From: Bradyrhizobium canariense
GTDB taxonomy: Bacteria > Pseudomonadota > Alphaproteobacteria > Rhizobiales > Xanthobacteraceae
Length of the DNA stretch: 64,000 bases
NCBI RefSeq assembly: GCF_900105125.1
Contig: NZ_LT629750.1
Location: 6,537,001-6,601,000, forward strand
Reading direction: 5' to 3'
Positions 53,586 through 63,365 of this stretch are shown here, in pieces. Every line of letters starts with the position of its first letter. Positions within the stretch are counted from its first letter, which is position 1. Position numbers and translations under genes: made by a program. Below the pieces are notes generated by a model that was given only the letters and a program-made list of their open reading frames with translations, searched no databases and was not told the origin of the DNA.

Positions 53586-54199
53586 CCCTCGTCCTCCTCG
53601 ATGAGGTGACGGATGCCGGCGCGGAAATAGTCCCAGCCGGTATAGATGGTGAAAATCGCGGATATCCACAATAGCAGCAGGCCGAGTTGGGTCGTGATCG
53701 GAATCACCGCGTCACCGGCCTCGCCAGCGAGCAGGAAGCCGATTGCGATCAACTGAACCGTGGTTTTCCATTTGGCGAGCTTGGTTACGGGCACGCTGAC
53801 CCGTAATCCCGCGAGATATTCCCGCAGGCCTGACACGAGAATTTCGCGGCACAGAATCACGATCGCAGCCCATAGCGTCCAGCCGTGGATGATCCCGTCG
53901 GCTGCCAGCATCAGCAGACAGGACGCCACCAGCAGCTTGTCGGCGATCGGATCCAGCATCCGGCCAAAGGCTGAATGCTGGTTCCAGATTCTCGCATAAT
54001 AGCCATCAAGATAATCGGTAATGCCGGCCGCGATGAACACGGCCAGTGCCACCCAGCGCAGCCATAGCGGTCCATCCATGATGGCTTGCGCATAAATGCA
54101 GCCCACCACCACCGGGATCGCGAGGATGCGGGCGCAGGTCAGGATATTCGGCAGGGACAGCGAGCTCTTGGCCGTCCCCCTGGTTGTCGCGATGTTCAT
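53582..54199 (-). CDS. pgsA: CDP-diacylglycerol--glycerol-3-phosphate 3-phosphatidyltransferase
   Basis: This 205-residue inner-membrane enzyme makes phosphatidylglycerol phosphate. The CDP-alcohol phosphatidyltransferase signature DG-x2-AR-x8-G-x3-D-x3-D is read in YLDGYYARIWNQHSAFGRML followed by DPIAD. SLPNILTCARILAIP at the N-terminus and several membrane helices agree. The start at 54199 begins MNIATTRG. It is placed between uvrC (93 bases) and moaD (overlap), a conserved alphaproteobacterial order. Confidence 0.95.
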   Translation of the reverse strand: MNIATTRGTAKSSLSLPNILTCARILAIPVVVGCIYAQAIMDGPLWLRWVALAVFIAAGITDYLDGYYARIWNQHSAFGRMLDPIADKLLVASCLLMLAADGIIHGWTLWAAIVILCREILVSGLREYLAGLRVSVPVTKLAKWKTTVQLIAIGFLLAGEAGDAVIPITTQLGLLLLWISAIFTIYTGWDYFRAGIRHLIEEDEG

Positions 54200-54291
54200 C
54201 CGCCTTACCAATACCGCCGCAGCATGAAGGTCAACCGTACGGCACTCGAGACCTGCTGTAGACCACGCAAATATGACGCCAGACCCTGCCT

Positions 54292-56364
54292 TTAACCCGG
54301 CTGCGCATGGAAAAACTCGAAAATCTTGCGGGCGCTTTCCGCGCTGACGCCCGGAACCTTGCCGAGATCGGCGATCGACGCCCGTTCGATTTCCTTCAAC
54401 GTTCCAAAATGATGCAGCAAGGCACGTTTCCGTGACGGGCCGATGCCCGGAATCTCCTGCAAACCTGCTTCCCGGATGTCTTTTTTCCGGAGTTTCCGGT
54501 GCGAGCCGATCACGAAACGATGCGCCTCGTCGCGCAGCCGCTGGATGAAATACAGCACGGGGTCGCGCGGTTCGAGCTTGATGGCCTCGCGATCCGGCAT
54601 GAACAGGGTTTCGCGGCCGGCGTCGCGATCGGGCCCCTTGGCGACCGCCAGCAGCGACACCTGGGTCAGGCCGAGACTCTCGAAAATCTCCCTGACCGCG
54701 TTGAGCTGACCGCGGCCGCCGTCGATGATGACGAGGTCAGGCCATTGCGGAAACGAATCGTCGTCCGCCTTGGCTTTGGCGGCGTCGCCGTCCGCGGGCG
54801 TCACCAGCCGCTTGAAGCGCCGCTGCAGCACTTCGCGCATCATCGCGTAGTCGTCGCCCGGCGTCAGGCCTTCGGACCGGATGTTGAACTTCCGGTACTG
54901 ATTTTTGATGAAGCCGTCCGGCCCCGCCACGATCATGGCGCCGACCGCGTTGGTGCCCTGGATGTGGCTGTTGTCGTAAACTTCGATCCGCTTCGGTGGA
55001 TGCGGCAGGCCGAGCGTCGTGACCATTCCCTGCAACAGCCGGCCCTGGGTTGCGGTATCGGCGAGCTTGCGGCCGAGTGCCTCCCGGGCATTGGTCAGCG
55101 CATGCGTGACCAATTCCTTCTTTTCACCGCGCTGCGGCGTCGAGACTTCGACCTTGAATCCGGCCTTGACCGAAAGCGCATCGGCCAGCAATTCGATTTC
55201 CTCGATCTTGTGCGACAGCAGCACGAGTTTCGGGGGCGGTTTGTCATCGTAGAATTGGGCGAGGAACGAGGCCAGCACCTCTTCCGGGGTGAATGATTTC
55301 TCCGCGCGCGGAAAATAGGCGCGGTTGCCCCAGTTCTGTCCGGTGCGGAAGAAGAACACCTCGACGCAGGAATATCCGCCCTCCTGATGGATTGCGAACA
55401 CATCGGCTTCCTCGACCGTGCGCGGATTGATGCCTTGCTGTGACTGGATCGCCGACAGCGCCGCGAGGCGGTCGCGGTAGACCGCCGCCGTTTCAAACGC
55501 GAGCTCGGCCGAGGCCTTTTCCATCTCGCTGGCGAGCTCTCGCTTGACCGAGCGGCTGCGGCCGGAAAGGAATTCCGTCGCTTCGCGCACCAGCTCGGTA
55601 TAGCCGGGAAAATCGATCTCGCCGGTGCATGGCCCGGCGCAGCGCCGGATTTGATAGAGCAGGCAAGGCCGGGTGCGGCTTTCAAAGAACGCGTCGGTGC
55701 ACGAGCGCACCAGAAACGCGCGCTGCAAGGCTGTGATGGTGCGATTGACCGCCCCTGCCGAGGCAAACGGGCCGAAATACCTGCCGGGACGCGATTGCGC
55801 GCCGCGATGTTTGAGAATCTGTGGTGCCCAGTGGTCCCCCGTGATCAGAATATAGGGAAACGATTTGTCGTCGCGCAGCTGCACGTTGAAGCGCGGGCGC
55901 AACTGCTTGATCAGATTGGCCTCGAGCAGCAGGGCCTCGGTTTCCGTCGCGGTGGATATGATCTCGACGGTAACGGTGGCTGCGATCATGCGCAGAATGC
56001 GCGCCGGCTGGGGCGCGTTGACGCGGGCATAGGAGGAGAGCCGCTTGCGGACGTTCTTGGCCTTGCCGACATAGAGCACGTCGCTGGCCGCATTGAGCAT
56101 GCGATAGACGCCGGGAGAGGTCGGCGCCAGCCGTACCGCATTCTCGATCGCGGCGTGTCCAACCGCCAGCGGGCCTGCCGCGATGGCCTCGGTGGGTTCC
56201 TCCGGAACGTCGGGCAGCCGCGCCTCGTCGTCGTCCTCGGCGATCGCGGTCGCAGGATCGATGTCGCCGGCGGACGCGTCCTGCGGCGGCACATCCGCCT
56301 CAACGCCGAGCCGGGGCTTCCCGGGACCTGATGTTGCCGGATCTTCAGTAGAATCGTGGGCCAT
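54292..56364 (-). CDS. uvrC: Excinuclease ABC subunit C
   Basis: This 690-residue nuclease makes both incisions in nucleotide excision repair. Order: an acidic extension of about 75 residues not found in short homologues, the GIY-YIG domain (about 80-165; GVYRML and [14 protein letters not shown]), a Cys cluster ([13 protein letters not shown]), the UVR motif (about 265-300), the RNase H-like endonuclease domain ([27 protein letters not shown]) and a C-terminal helix-hairpin-helix pair. It heads the uvrC-pgsA-moaD-moaE-prmB set. Confidence 0.97.
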   Translation of the reverse strand: MAHDSTEDPATSGPGKPRLGVEADVPPQDASAGDIDPATAIAEDDDEARLPDVPEEPTEAIAAGPLAVGHAAIENAVRLAPTSPGVYRMLNAASDVLYVGKAKNVRKRLSSYARVNAPQPARILRMIAATVTVEIISTATETEALLLEANLIKQLRPRFNVQLRDDKSFPYILITGDHWAPQILKHRGAQSRPGRYFGPFASAGAVNRTITALQRAFLVRSCTDAFFESRTRPCLLYQIRRCAGPCTGEIDFPGYTELVREATEFLSGRSRSVKRELASEMEKASAELAFETAAVYRDRLAALSAIQSQQGINPRTVEEADVFAIHQEGGYSCVEVFFFRTGQNWGNRAYFPRAEKSFTPEEVLASFLAQFYDDKPPPKLVLLSHKIEEIELLADALSVKAGFKVEVSTPQRGEKKELVTHALTNAREALGRKLADTATQGRLLQGMVTTLGLPHPPKRIEVYDNSHIQGTNAVGAMIVAGPDGFIKNQYRKFNIRSEGLTPGDDYAMMREVLQRRFKRLVTPADGDAAKAKADDDSFPQWPDLVIIDGGRGQLNAVREIFESLGLTQVSLLAVAKGPDRDAGRETLFMPDREAIKLEPRDPVLYFIQRLRDEAHRFVIGSHRKLRKKDIREAGLQEIPGIGPSRKRALLHHFGTLKEIERASIADLGKVPGVSAESARKIFEFFHAQPG

Positions 56365-56615
56365 GGCCTGAATTTAAGCGCTGGGAGCGCAGATTTGAAG
56401 TTCCTGGCGATCGCCGCGCGCACAGATCAGGAACGCCATTGCGCCACTCCCTTCAAGGTAAGGCTTTCTTAAGAATGATGAGCGGAACGGTAACTGCCCT
56501 TAACAAGCCTTTAACTTAAAACTCTCGATAAATCTGATCAGAAAAAGCGGGAATTCCGTAACCATGCGGGCCTCGGACCGCCGCGGTCGCTGCTGTTGCG
56601 TAGTGGAGTATTCTG

Positions 56616-57239
56616 ATGAGCAAGGTTGCTTTGCGTGGATTGGCGTTGATCGCCGCGGGCTGGACCATGTCGGCGCAGGCGGCCGACCTTTCCTACGGAT
56701 CGCGTGCTCCCTATACCGTCAACCAGCCGCTCAACGCCAATAGTTGGGCCGGTCCCTATCTCGGCGGCAATCTCGGCTACGCCTGGGGCTCCGTCGACAA
56801 CAATTCGACCAGCCCGTCGGGTGTCGCGGGGGGCGTTGAGGGCGGCTATAACTGGCAATCGGGTCAATTGGTGTTCGGCATCGAAGGCGATCTCGAGGCC
56901 ACCGGCGCCGATGATACATTCGCGCCCTGGAAATTCTCGAACCCGTGGTTCGGAACGGTGCGCGGCCGGGTCGGCTATGCCTTCAGTAACATCCTGCTCT
57001 ATGGCACCGGCGGTCTGGCATTCGGCGAACTGCGCGGCGAGACGTTCGGCCTGTCGGAATCCCACACCACCGCGGGTTGGACCGCGGGCGTCGGCGCCGA
57101 AGTCGGTTTCGCCCAGAACTGGAGCGCCAAGATCGAATACCTCTATGTCGATCTTTCGGACGAGCGCTTCAGCATCACCGGTGCGTCGAACGGCTACCAG
57201 TTTGGCCTGCTGCGCGCCGGCGTGAACTATCATTTCTGA
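56616..57239 (+). CDS. Outer-membrane beta-barrel protein (Omp25/31-like)
   Basis: This 207-residue protein has a signal peptide (about residues 1-22, ending AQA) and an eight-strand barrel ending in Phe (GVNYHF). The alternating pattern NSWAGPYLGGNLGYAWG, GGVEGGYNWQSGQLVFGIEGDLE, GTVRGRVGYAFSNILLYGTGGLAFG and KIEYLYVDLSD is typical of the rhizobial Omp25/31 family. It is a structural or adhesin-like surface protein. It is divergent from uvrC and ends at a strong terminator. Confidence 0.92.
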   Translation: MSKVALRGLALIAAGWTMSAQAADLSYGSRAPYTVNQPLNANSWAGPYLGGNLGYAWGSVDNNSTSPSGVAGGVEGGYNWQSGQLVFGIEGDLEATGADDTFAPWKFSNPWFGTVRGRVGYAFSNILLYGTGGLAFGELRGETFGLSESHTTAGWTAGVGAEVGFAQNWSAKIEYLYVDLSDERFSITGASNGYQFGLLRAGVNYHF

Positions 57240-57269
57240 TAGCAACAAGAAAATATAATCTCGCAACCT

Positions 57270-57299
57270 CCCGGCCGCTTTTGCGGCCGGGATTTTTTT
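57270..57299 (+). terminator. Rho-independent terminator after the outer-membrane protein
   Basis: CCCGGCCGC and GCGGCCGGG form a nine-pair stem with a TTTT loop, followed by seven T. It lies 30 bases after the stop and faces the convergent cold-shock gene. Confidence 0.95.
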
Positions 57300-57320
57300 A
57301 TCGCCGACGCGATACGCACA

Positions 57321-57536
57321 TCAGGACGAAATCACCAAATTGACCGCCTTGGGGCCCTTGCCCTTCTTGTCCGGTTCAACTTCGAAAGTGATGCGCTGTC
57401 CTTCGGACAGATCCTTTAATCCCGCGCGCTCGACCGCGGTGACGTGAACGAACACATCGCGTCCGCCGTCATCGGGCTTGATGAAGCCATAGCCGCGCTC
57501 AGCATTGAAGAACTTGACCGTCCCAGTCATGGCCAT
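57321..57536 (-). CDS. Cold-shock domain protein
   Basis: This 71-residue protein is a single cold-shock domain that binds single-stranded RNA and DNA. RNP1 is read in RGYGFIKP and RNP2 in DVFVHVTA; the N-terminus is MTGTVKFFN. The ATG at 57536 has a GGAG site seven bases upstream and gives MAMTGTVKFF. The upstream 124 bases to about 57660 are A+T-richer and could be the long leader usual for csp genes, though no pairing was worked out. Confidence 0.95.
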   Translation of the reverse strand: MAMTGTVKFFNAERGYGFIKPDDGGRDVFVHVTAVERAGLKDLSEGQRITFEVEPDKKGKGPKAVNLVISS

Positions 57537-57815
57537 AGGGAAACTCCCCGCTCCGCCGCTACGCGCCTTGCGTATCGGCCCGACCGGACATTCGCTGCCG
57601 GAAAGCTTGGCCATCACTTTGCGGATTAGGCGACACCGCCGATCCGTCTTGAAAAAAATTAGAGGCCTAATCACTCCGCCGCTACCATTCGCGGAAGCGG
57701 AACGTAAAGCCAGTCCTAATGACGCTAAGCATAATACGGTTTGCCGCGAATTGCCTACGGCTCAAATCGGACTTTTCACAGCGGGTCGGCTTGAACGGAC
57801 CGCGGCCCGGCCAGA

Positions 57816-58676
57816 CTAAGGCTTGGGTACTTCAAGCCTGAACCGGCCGGCACCGCCCTGGCCGAGCGGCTTTTCGAGCTCGGGGAGGATCGCCTTGAGT
57901 TCGGCTGCCAGCATCCATGGTGGATTGACCAGCAGAAGACCGGCCGAGGCCAGCGCCGCGCCCGCGGCTTGCGGCGCGACGCTGAATTCCAGACGCAGGC
58001 ATTTTCCAGGCGATGCGCCGGTCGAGACGACCTCGGCGACATACCGCGCCAGATCGTCGGTGGCGCGCCGGCTTTTCGCCGGATACCACAGCAAATAGCT
58101 GCCGGTCGGCCATTTCGCGAAGGCCGCGGCGAAACCCTCGGCCATCCGCTCGAACTCGTCCTTGGCCTCAAAGGGCGGATCGATCAGGACCAGGCCGCGC
58201 CGCTCGTTCGGCGGCACGAAGGCCGGTAACGCCATCCAGCCGTCGAGGTCGACCACCTTGGCCTGGGTATCGCGGCGCAGGGCCCCGATCAGATGCTTGC
58301 GCGCGTTCGGTTCGATCTCGCACGCGGTCAGGCGATCCTGCGGCCGCAGCAGCGCGCGCGCGATCAGCGGTGATCCCGGATAGGCCGTCAGGCCGCGCTG
58401 CGGATTGAAGGCTCTGACGATGTCCAGATAGGGCGCCACCAGGGCGCCTGTGGCTTCCGAAAACCGCGCCTGCATCACCCGCGCGATGCCGGTGAGCCAT
58501 TCGCCGCCGCGCTGCGCTTCCTCGGAGGTCAGATCGTAGACGCCTGCACCGGCGTGGGTATCGATGACGCGGAACGCGGCCGGTTTTTCCTGCAGATAGG
58601 TCAGAATCCGCACCAGCACGATGTGCTTGATGACATCGGCAAAGTTGCCGGCATGAAAGGCGTGACGGTAATTCAT
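57816..58676 (-). CDS. rlmJ: 23S rRNA (adenine2030-N6)-methyltransferase RlmJ
   Basis: This 286-residue enzyme methylates A2030 of 23S rRNA. It starts MNYRHAFHAGNFADVIKH, the clear family start, and has the SAM site IDTHAGAGVYDL and the catalytic DPPF in LVLIDPPFE. Length is typical. It is separated from the RNase T2 gene upstream by a small palindrome. Confidence 0.95.
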   Translation of the reverse strand: MNYRHAFHAGNFADVIKHIVLVRILTYLQEKPAAFRVIDTHAGAGVYDLTSEEAQRGGEWLTGIARVMQARFSEATGALVAPYLDIVRAFNPQRGLTAYPGSPLIARALLRPQDRLTACEIEPNARKHLIGALRRDTQAKVVDLDGWMALPAFVPPNERRGLVLIDPPFEAKDEFERMAEGFAAAFAKWPTGSYLLWYPAKSRRATDDLARYVAEVVSTGASPGKCLRLEFSVAPQAAGAALASAGLLLVNPPWMLAAELKAILPELEKPLGQGGAGRFRLEVPKP

Positions 58677-58724
58677 CAGAAGATCGGCGGACCTTTGGAG
58701 AAGCTGCCGTACCTTCTACGCGTC

Positions 58725-58747
58725 ATGGCCGGGATTGTCCCGGCCAT
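58725..58747. repeat. Short perfect palindrome between RNase T2 and rlmJ
   Basis: ATGGCCGGGA and TCCCGGCCAT pair perfectly around a three-base loop. The flanks (GTC and CAC) resemble a small dispersed palindrome common in Bradyrhizobium. It follows the stop of the RNase T2 gene and may act as its terminator. Confidence 0.7.
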
Positions 58748-58758
58748 CACGATCTAAA

Positions 58759-59487
58759 TTAGCCGCCCCGCATCGGAGGCATCGACACCTGGTCGCGCCG
58801 GCAGGCACGGCGATCGATCTCCTCGCAGGAGCGGAATTGCAGGTCCTTGCTCATGCAGACGCGCACTTCGCTGAGCCGCGTCCGGTTGCAGGTCACGGCG
58901 ATGGCGGATGCGCTGAGGCCGGGATTGACCTTGATGAAGGCGTCCTCGATCTCGGACGGCGCCACCGTCTTCGCATCCGACAGCTGGAGATATTCCTCGG
59001 GGATTTTCACCGCCGCGCGCGCCTTGCGGATGGTTTCGAAATAGGCGCGTTCGTCCAGTCCCGAACAGGTGCCGTGCTTGTCCCATTCGTTGTAGATCAG
59101 GCCGGGCGCCGGCATCAGGTCGAGCATCGACGTCATGATGTTGCGATCCAGCCGCGGCGACGGCCGCTGGCAATACTCGGGAAAGCCGTGCTCATATTGC
59201 GGCCATAGCCCGTGCACCACGAAGGAAAACGGTCGTCCGCCGCACTGAGCCTGCGAACGCCGGCCGCTGCCGCGCTCCTCCGCCTCTTCGCAGAAGGAAG
59301 GCGACCACGACAGCGACAGCACGTAATAATCGAACTCGCCGGGCGCGTTCTGCCGGCGATCCTGGGCCGATGCCGTTCCCATGCAGAGCAGTGCCGTAGC
59401 GGCAAGCAGGCCGCACCAGGCCAGCCCTGAAATCCAAAACCTCGAAACCCAAAACCTCAAATTTCGAGTTCGCCGAAAATGAAACAT
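58759..59487 (-). CDS. Secreted ribonuclease T2 family protein
   Basis: This 242-residue protein has an N-terminal signal (about residues 1-40) and the RNase T2 fold with both active-site boxes: CAS I FVVHGLWPQ and CAS II NEWDKHGTC. Eight or so Cys suggest disulfides in the periplasm. It would degrade RNA without base preference. The signal region contains a duplicated block RFWVS/RFWIS from a 15-base direct repeat. The ATG at 59487 has an AAGGGG site. It is alone on its strand between rlmJ and an unknown secreted protein. Confidence 0.92.
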   Translation of the reverse strand: MFHFRRTRNLRFWVSRFWISGLAWCGLLAATALLCMGTASAQDRRQNAPGEFDYYVLSLSWSPSFCEEAEERGSGRRSQAQCGGRPFSFVVHGLWPQYEHGFPEYCQRPSPRLDRNIMTSMLDLMPAPGLIYNEWDKHGTCSGLDERAYFETIRKARAAVKIPEEYLQLSDAKTVAPSEIEDAFIKVNPGLSASAIAVTCNRTRLSEVRVCMSKDLQFRSCEEIDRRACRRDQVSMPPMRGG

Positions 59488-59624
59488 GATGACGCCCCTT
59501 GCCTGGACCGGTCGGAAGCCTAGCAGCCGATCGGAACATTTCAAGAACAAAATAGCACCGAGGCCACGCGGGCCTTCCGTGCCATCAGCGGAATGATCGG
59601 GGAGAGGCGACCAGATTGAGGCTT

Positions 59625-60095
59625 CTACGGGCGCGCGGACCGGCAGTTAGGGTTATAGGCCCAATTGCGGTCGAGCCCGGTAACGCACCATTCGACGCCC
59701 TGGCCGAAACTGGAAAATCCACCGTCCTCGATAATCGAGTAGTGCACGTGACGCAGCTTGCCATCACTGAGCATTGCGCTGGCGCTGCAATAGCGACGCG
59801 GGATGTTATCGGACTGCCAGGGTCGGAACGCGGTCTCGCGAATGTCGCCATAGGCGGTGATCGTCAGATCGGAATTCCAGAAGGTGCTTTCTTTCTCCTG
59901 GAATTGCGAACTGATGGTCGATAGCGCGGCTTCGCACGGGGCTACCCGGCCGTCATATTTCGGGCCGGAGAGCCAGAAGTTCAGTTCGAACGGATTGGCC
60001 GCCTCGGCCGCCTGTCCGAACGCAAACAGGCCCAAAACAACGCCGATCGCGGCGCCGAGAGCCAACTTTTTGGGAAATGTGAAGAGGTCGCGCAT
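59625..60095 (-). CDS. Secreted hypothetical protein, Cys-containing
   Basis: I do not recognise this 156-residue protein beyond its export signal (about residues 1-33, ending AAEA). The mature part has four Cys (in APCEAAL, RRYCSASA, EWCVTG and NPNCRS), probably two disulfides, and an aromatic WAYNP end. It is likely a small periplasmic protein conserved in Bradyrhizobium. The start at 60095 precedes a signal-like MRDLFTFPKK. It is divergent from another small secreted protein gene. Confidence 0.7.
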   Translation of the reverse strand: MRDLFTFPKKLALGAAIGVVLGLFAFGQAAEAANPFELNFWLSGPKYDGRVAPCEAALSTISSQFQEKESTFWNSDLTITAYGDIRETAFRPWQSDNIPRRYCSASAMLSDGKLRHVHYSIIEDGGFSSFGQGVEWCVTGLDRNWAYNPNCRSARP

Positions 60096-60257
60096 GGGAA
60101 TCCGCCGCTGATCCGAGGCGCGGACGGTGCCGCGAACCCTCGGCGCGGTCAAGTGCAACGCGGCAACACCTGCCGATAACTCGGCGTCGGCCGCTCCGCC
60201 GTTCTTTTCACGGCGATGGATGCGCTTTAAGGTGGCCCCGTTGAAATGGAGTCTGCG

Positions 60258-60548
60258 ATGCGAATGATTCGGGCCGCGAGCTTGGTTGCCGTATGCGGGA
60301 TGCTGGCGTGTTCGCCGGTTCGCGCCGATACCGTTCCCCCCTTCAAGGGCAACGACACCGGCGGCATCATCGCTTATTCATTGACCGGCCAGACCGATAT
60401 CCGCTCGCTTGCGATCGATCACTGTGCGCAGTACGGCAAGGTCGCGAAATTCCTCGCGATCGAGCCCCATTATGGCGGCTATATTTCGTTTGCCTGCCGC
60501 TGGGTGCCGTATGACGCCGGCGGTCGGCCGTTGCGCACCCGCTACTGA
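60258..60548 (+). CDS. Small secreted hypothetical protein (96 aa)
   Basis: This 96-residue protein has a signal-like N-terminus (MRMIRAASLVAVCGMLACSP, then ARA). LACSP could be a lipobox-like Cys at residue 17. Mature part: about 70 residues with two further Cys (DHCAQYGK and FACRWVPYD) that may form a disulfide. No family recognised. The ATG at 60258 has a GGAG site six bases upstream, better than the ATG at 60246. DUF3617 gene follows after 46 bases. Confidence 0.65.
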   Translation: MRMIRAASLVAVCGMLACSPVRADTVPPFKGNDTGGIIAYSLTGQTDIRSLAIDHCAQYGKVAKFLAIEPHYGGYISFACRWVPYDAGGRPLRTRY

Positions 60549-60594
60549 CAGGGGCTAACTCGCCCCTCGCAAGAGATTGACCGGAAGCCACAAC

Positions 60595-61137
60595 ATGACG
60601 CGTCAGCTTTTTTCACTGGGTCTGGCGTCTTGCTTGTTGGCGCTGCTGCCGGCGTTCGGCGCATGCGCGGATGAACTGCCGATTCGCAAGGCGGGTCTGT
60701 GGGAAATGAAGATGGTACGGGCCGGCTCGTCGATGCCGGAGGTGACCATGCAGCATTGCACCGACGAGGCCACCGACAAGGAAATGAGCACGGCTTTCTC
60801 GCCGATGTCGAAGGAAGTCTGCTCCAAGAAGGATATCCAGAAGACCGCGACCGGTTATGTCAGCGATTCCGTTTGCGGCGCGGCCGGCGTCTCGATCACC
60901 TCGCACGCCGAGATCACTGGCGATTTCAATTCCGCCTATACCGTCAAATCCACCGCGCACGCCGAAGGCGGCCCGGCCGCCATACAGGGCGATCACGTGA
61001 CGACGATCGAGGCGAAGTGGCTTGGCGCCTGCAAGCCCGACCAGAAGCCCGGCGACATCGTGATGCCCGGCGGCCTCAAGATGAATATCCATGACATGGA
61101 AAAGCTGAAGAACTTGCTGCCCAAGCTGTCGAAGTAA
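60595..61137 (+). CDS. DUF3617 family periplasmic protein
   Basis: This 180-residue protein has a signal peptide (about residues 1-23, ending ACA) and the DUF3617 features: GLWEMKMV, MQHCTDEATD, CSKKDIQKTATGYVSDSVC, and AEITGDFNSAYTVKSTAH. These are small secreted proteins with paired Cys and no known function. It lies 46 bases after another small secreted protein gene on the same strand; the pair may be co-transcribed. Confidence 0.85.
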   Translation: MTRQLFSLGLASCLLALLPAFGACADELPIRKAGLWEMKMVRAGSSMPEVTMQHCTDEATDKEMSTAFSPMSKEVCSKKDIQKTATGYVSDSVCGAAGVSITSHAEITGDFNSAYTVKSTAHAEGGPAAIQGDHVTTIEAKWLGACKPDQKPGDIVMPGGLKMNIHDMEKLKNLLPKLSK

Positions 61138-61221
61138 CGGGCAACAGCGCTTTCAGGCAAAAGCCGGCGCCGAAAGCGATCCGGCTGGGATCGGCGAAGG
61201 CAATACGTCAAAATAAATCAG

Positions 61222-62610
61222 CTAAACCGGTATCCGGACCGTGGCGCGAAGGCCGCCCATCGGGCTGTCGCCGAGCATGATGTCGCCGCCATGCGAGCGC
61301 GCGATGTCCCGGGCAATCGCAAGGCCGAGTCCCGTACCACCCTCGTCCTGGTTGCGGGCGTCGTCCAGCCGCAGGAACGGCTTGAACACTTCTTCGCGCA
61401 TGTCGGATGGAATGCCCGGCCCGTCGTCGTCGACCGTCACGGTCAGATAGCGGTGATCGCGGTGGCCCTTGATGGCAATCGCATTGGCATGCCGGGCCGC
61501 GTTCGACACCAAATTGCCGAGGCAACGCTTGAACGAAGCAGGCTTGACCGTGACGACGGGCAGTCCATGAAACTGCACGGTCGCGCTGTGGCCGTTGCGT
61601 TCGGCATCGCTGCGCAATTCCTCCAGCGCCTTGGCCATGTCGGTCGGCTGCGCGTTCTCGCCGCTGTCGCCGCGCGCAAAGGCGAGATAAGCCTCCAGCA
61701 TTCCGGACATTTCGTCGACGTCCTTGCGCATGCCGTCGACCTCGGGACTGTCGCCGATCAGCTCCAGTTCGAGTTTGAAGCGGGTCAGGATGGTGCGCAG
61801 GTCGTGCGAGACGCCGGCCAGCATCGCGGTACGCTGCTCGATCGAGCGTTCGATGCGGCCCTTCATCTCGAGGAACGCCTGCGCGGCACGACGCACTTCG
61901 CGCGCGCCGCGGGGACGGAAATTCGGCGCTTCGCGGCCCTTGCCAAAACTTTCGGCGGCATCCGCCAGCCGCAGGATCGGCCTGATCTGGTTGCGCAGGA
62001 ACAACACCGCGACGATCAGCAGGATCGAGGAGGTGCCGACCATCCAGAACAGGAATATCTCCGAATTGGAGGCATAGGCCGCGCTGCGCTGGGCGAAGAT
62101 GCGCATGACCGCGTCGTCGAGCTGGATGCGGATCTCCACCAGATTGGAGTTGCCGACGGTATCGATCCAGAACGGCTTGCCGATCTGTCGTCCAAGCTGC
62201 CGCGAGAGCGACTGGTCGAGCAGCGAGAAGAACGGTTTCGGACCCGGCGGGGGCAGGTCTCCGACGGGCAGGAAATCAAGCACCAGGTTCAGCCGTTGCT
62301 GGGCGATACGCCGCAACAGCGCGTGATCCTTGTCCTGCGGATAGGCGTTATAGACGTCGATCAGGCCGGCGATGTCCTGCACCACTGAAGCCGACAGGCG
62401 CCGCGTGACGGTGTTCCAGTGTCGCTCCATGAACACGAACGCCACCACCGACTGCAGCACCACCATCGGCACGATCATGATCAGCAGCGCGCGGGCATAG
62501 AGTCCCGTCGGCATCCAGCCTTTGAACGCGTTGCCCATCCAGCCATTGGCCGCGGAGACGCGTCGCGACGCGGTGCGGATCAGGGTCAGGCCGGTGTCGA
62601 GCGTGCTCAT
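61222..62610 (-). CDS. EnvZ-type sensor histidine kinase
   Basis: This 462-residue inner-membrane kinase has two membrane helices (about residues 40-62 and 180-205) around a periplasmic sensor of about 115 residues. A HAMP segment (about 206-258), a DHp domain with H269 in GVSHDLRTILTRFKLEL and a GHKL ATPase (NLVSNAARHA, DDGPGIP, GGTGLGLAIARDIA) follow. It phosphorylates the response regulator encoded 23 bases upstream. The signal is unknown. It is last in the MarR-OmpR-kinase operon. Confidence 0.95.
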   Translation of the reverse strand: MSTLDTGLTLIRTASRRVSAANGWMGNAFKGWMPTGLYARALLIMIVPMVVLQSVVAFVFMERHWNTVTRRLSASVVQDIAGLIDVYNAYPQDKDHALLRRIAQQRLNLVLDFLPVGDLPPPGPKPFFSLLDQSLSRQLGRQIGKPFWIDTVGNSNLVEIRIQLDDAVMRIFAQRSAAYASNSEIFLFWMVGTSSILLIVAVLFLRNQIRPILRLADAAESFGKGREAPNFRPRGAREVRRAAQAFLEMKGRIERSIEQRTAMLAGVSHDLRTILTRFKLELELIGDSPEVDGMRKDVDEMSGMLEAYLAFARGDSGENAQPTDMAKALEELRSDAERNGHSATVQFHGLPVVTVKPASFKRCLGNLVSNAARHANAIAIKGHRDHRYLTVTVDDDGPGIPSDMREEVFKPFLRLDDARNQDEGGTGLGLAIARDIARSHGGDIMLGDSPMGGLRATVRIPV

Positions 62611-62633
62611 TGGTGAGGATTTATCGGCAATGA

Positions 62634-63365
62634 TTAAGGCGATGCGACGAGTCGATAGCCGACGCCGCGTACCGCCTGAAGGAACAGCGGACTGGCGGGA
62701 TCGCGCTCGATCTTGCGCCGCAGCCGGTTGATCTGCACGTCGACGGCGCGCTCGTTGACGGAGCCGTCGCCGCCGGTCAGCGCGCCGCGCGGCACGGTCT
62801 CGCCCGGCGTCGCCGCCAGGATGCGCAACATATCGCGCTCGCGGTCGGTGAGATGAATCACCTCGTCGCCCTGGCGCAGCTCGCCGCGCTCCAGATGATA
62901 GACGTAAGGCCCAAACGCGATCGACTCCAGTGTCTCCACCGGAGGCGGCGCGGTGCGCTTGAGAATATTGCCGATGCGCAGCACCAGTTCGCGCGGCTCG
63001 AACGGCTTGGCGACATAATCATCGGCGCCGATTTGCAGGCCCTCGATCCGGCTTTCCGCTTCATGGCGCGCCGTCAGCATGATGATCGGCACCGACGACG
63101 AGGTGCGGATGAAGCGGGCCAGATCGAAGCCGGTCTCGCCGGGCATCATGACATCGAGAATCAGCATGTCGAAATGCAGCCCGAGCAGTTTGGCGCGGGC
63201 ATCCTTGGCGCTCATCGCGGTGGTGACGCGGTAGCCTTCACCGGACAGAAAGCGCGACAACAGGTCGCGGATGCGGCGGTCGTCATCGACCAGCAGCAGA
63301 TGCGGGGCATCGTCGGCCGGTTGCGGCGGCGATTGAAGTAGGGTTGCAGCCTGGGCCACGATCAT
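62634..63365 (-). CDS. OmpR family response regulator
   Basis: This 243-residue protein has a receiver domain (about residues 22-135; LLLVDDDRRI, phosphorylation Asp in LILDVMMPG, Thr in MLTARHE, Lys in VAKPF) and a winged-helix DNA-binding domain (about 150-240; LTDRERDMLRIL, RAVDVQINRLRRKIE, VRGVGYRLV). Its start overlaps the MarR gene stop (ATGA) and its stop is 23 bases before the kinase. MarR plus OmpR in this order recalls petP-petR of Rhodobacter, a comparison from memory. Confidence 0.95.
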   Translation of the reverse strand: MIVAQAATLLQSPPQPADDAPHLLLVDDDRRIRDLLSRFLSGEGYRVTTAMSAKDARAKLLGLHFDMLILDVMMPGETGFDLARFIRTSSSVPIIMLTARHEAESRIEGLQIGADDYVAKPFEPRELVLRIGNILKRTAPPPVETLESIAFGPYVYHLERGELRQGDEVIHLTDRERDMLRILAATPGETVPRGALTGGDGSVNERAVDVQINRLRRKIERDPASPLFLQAVRGVGYRLVASP

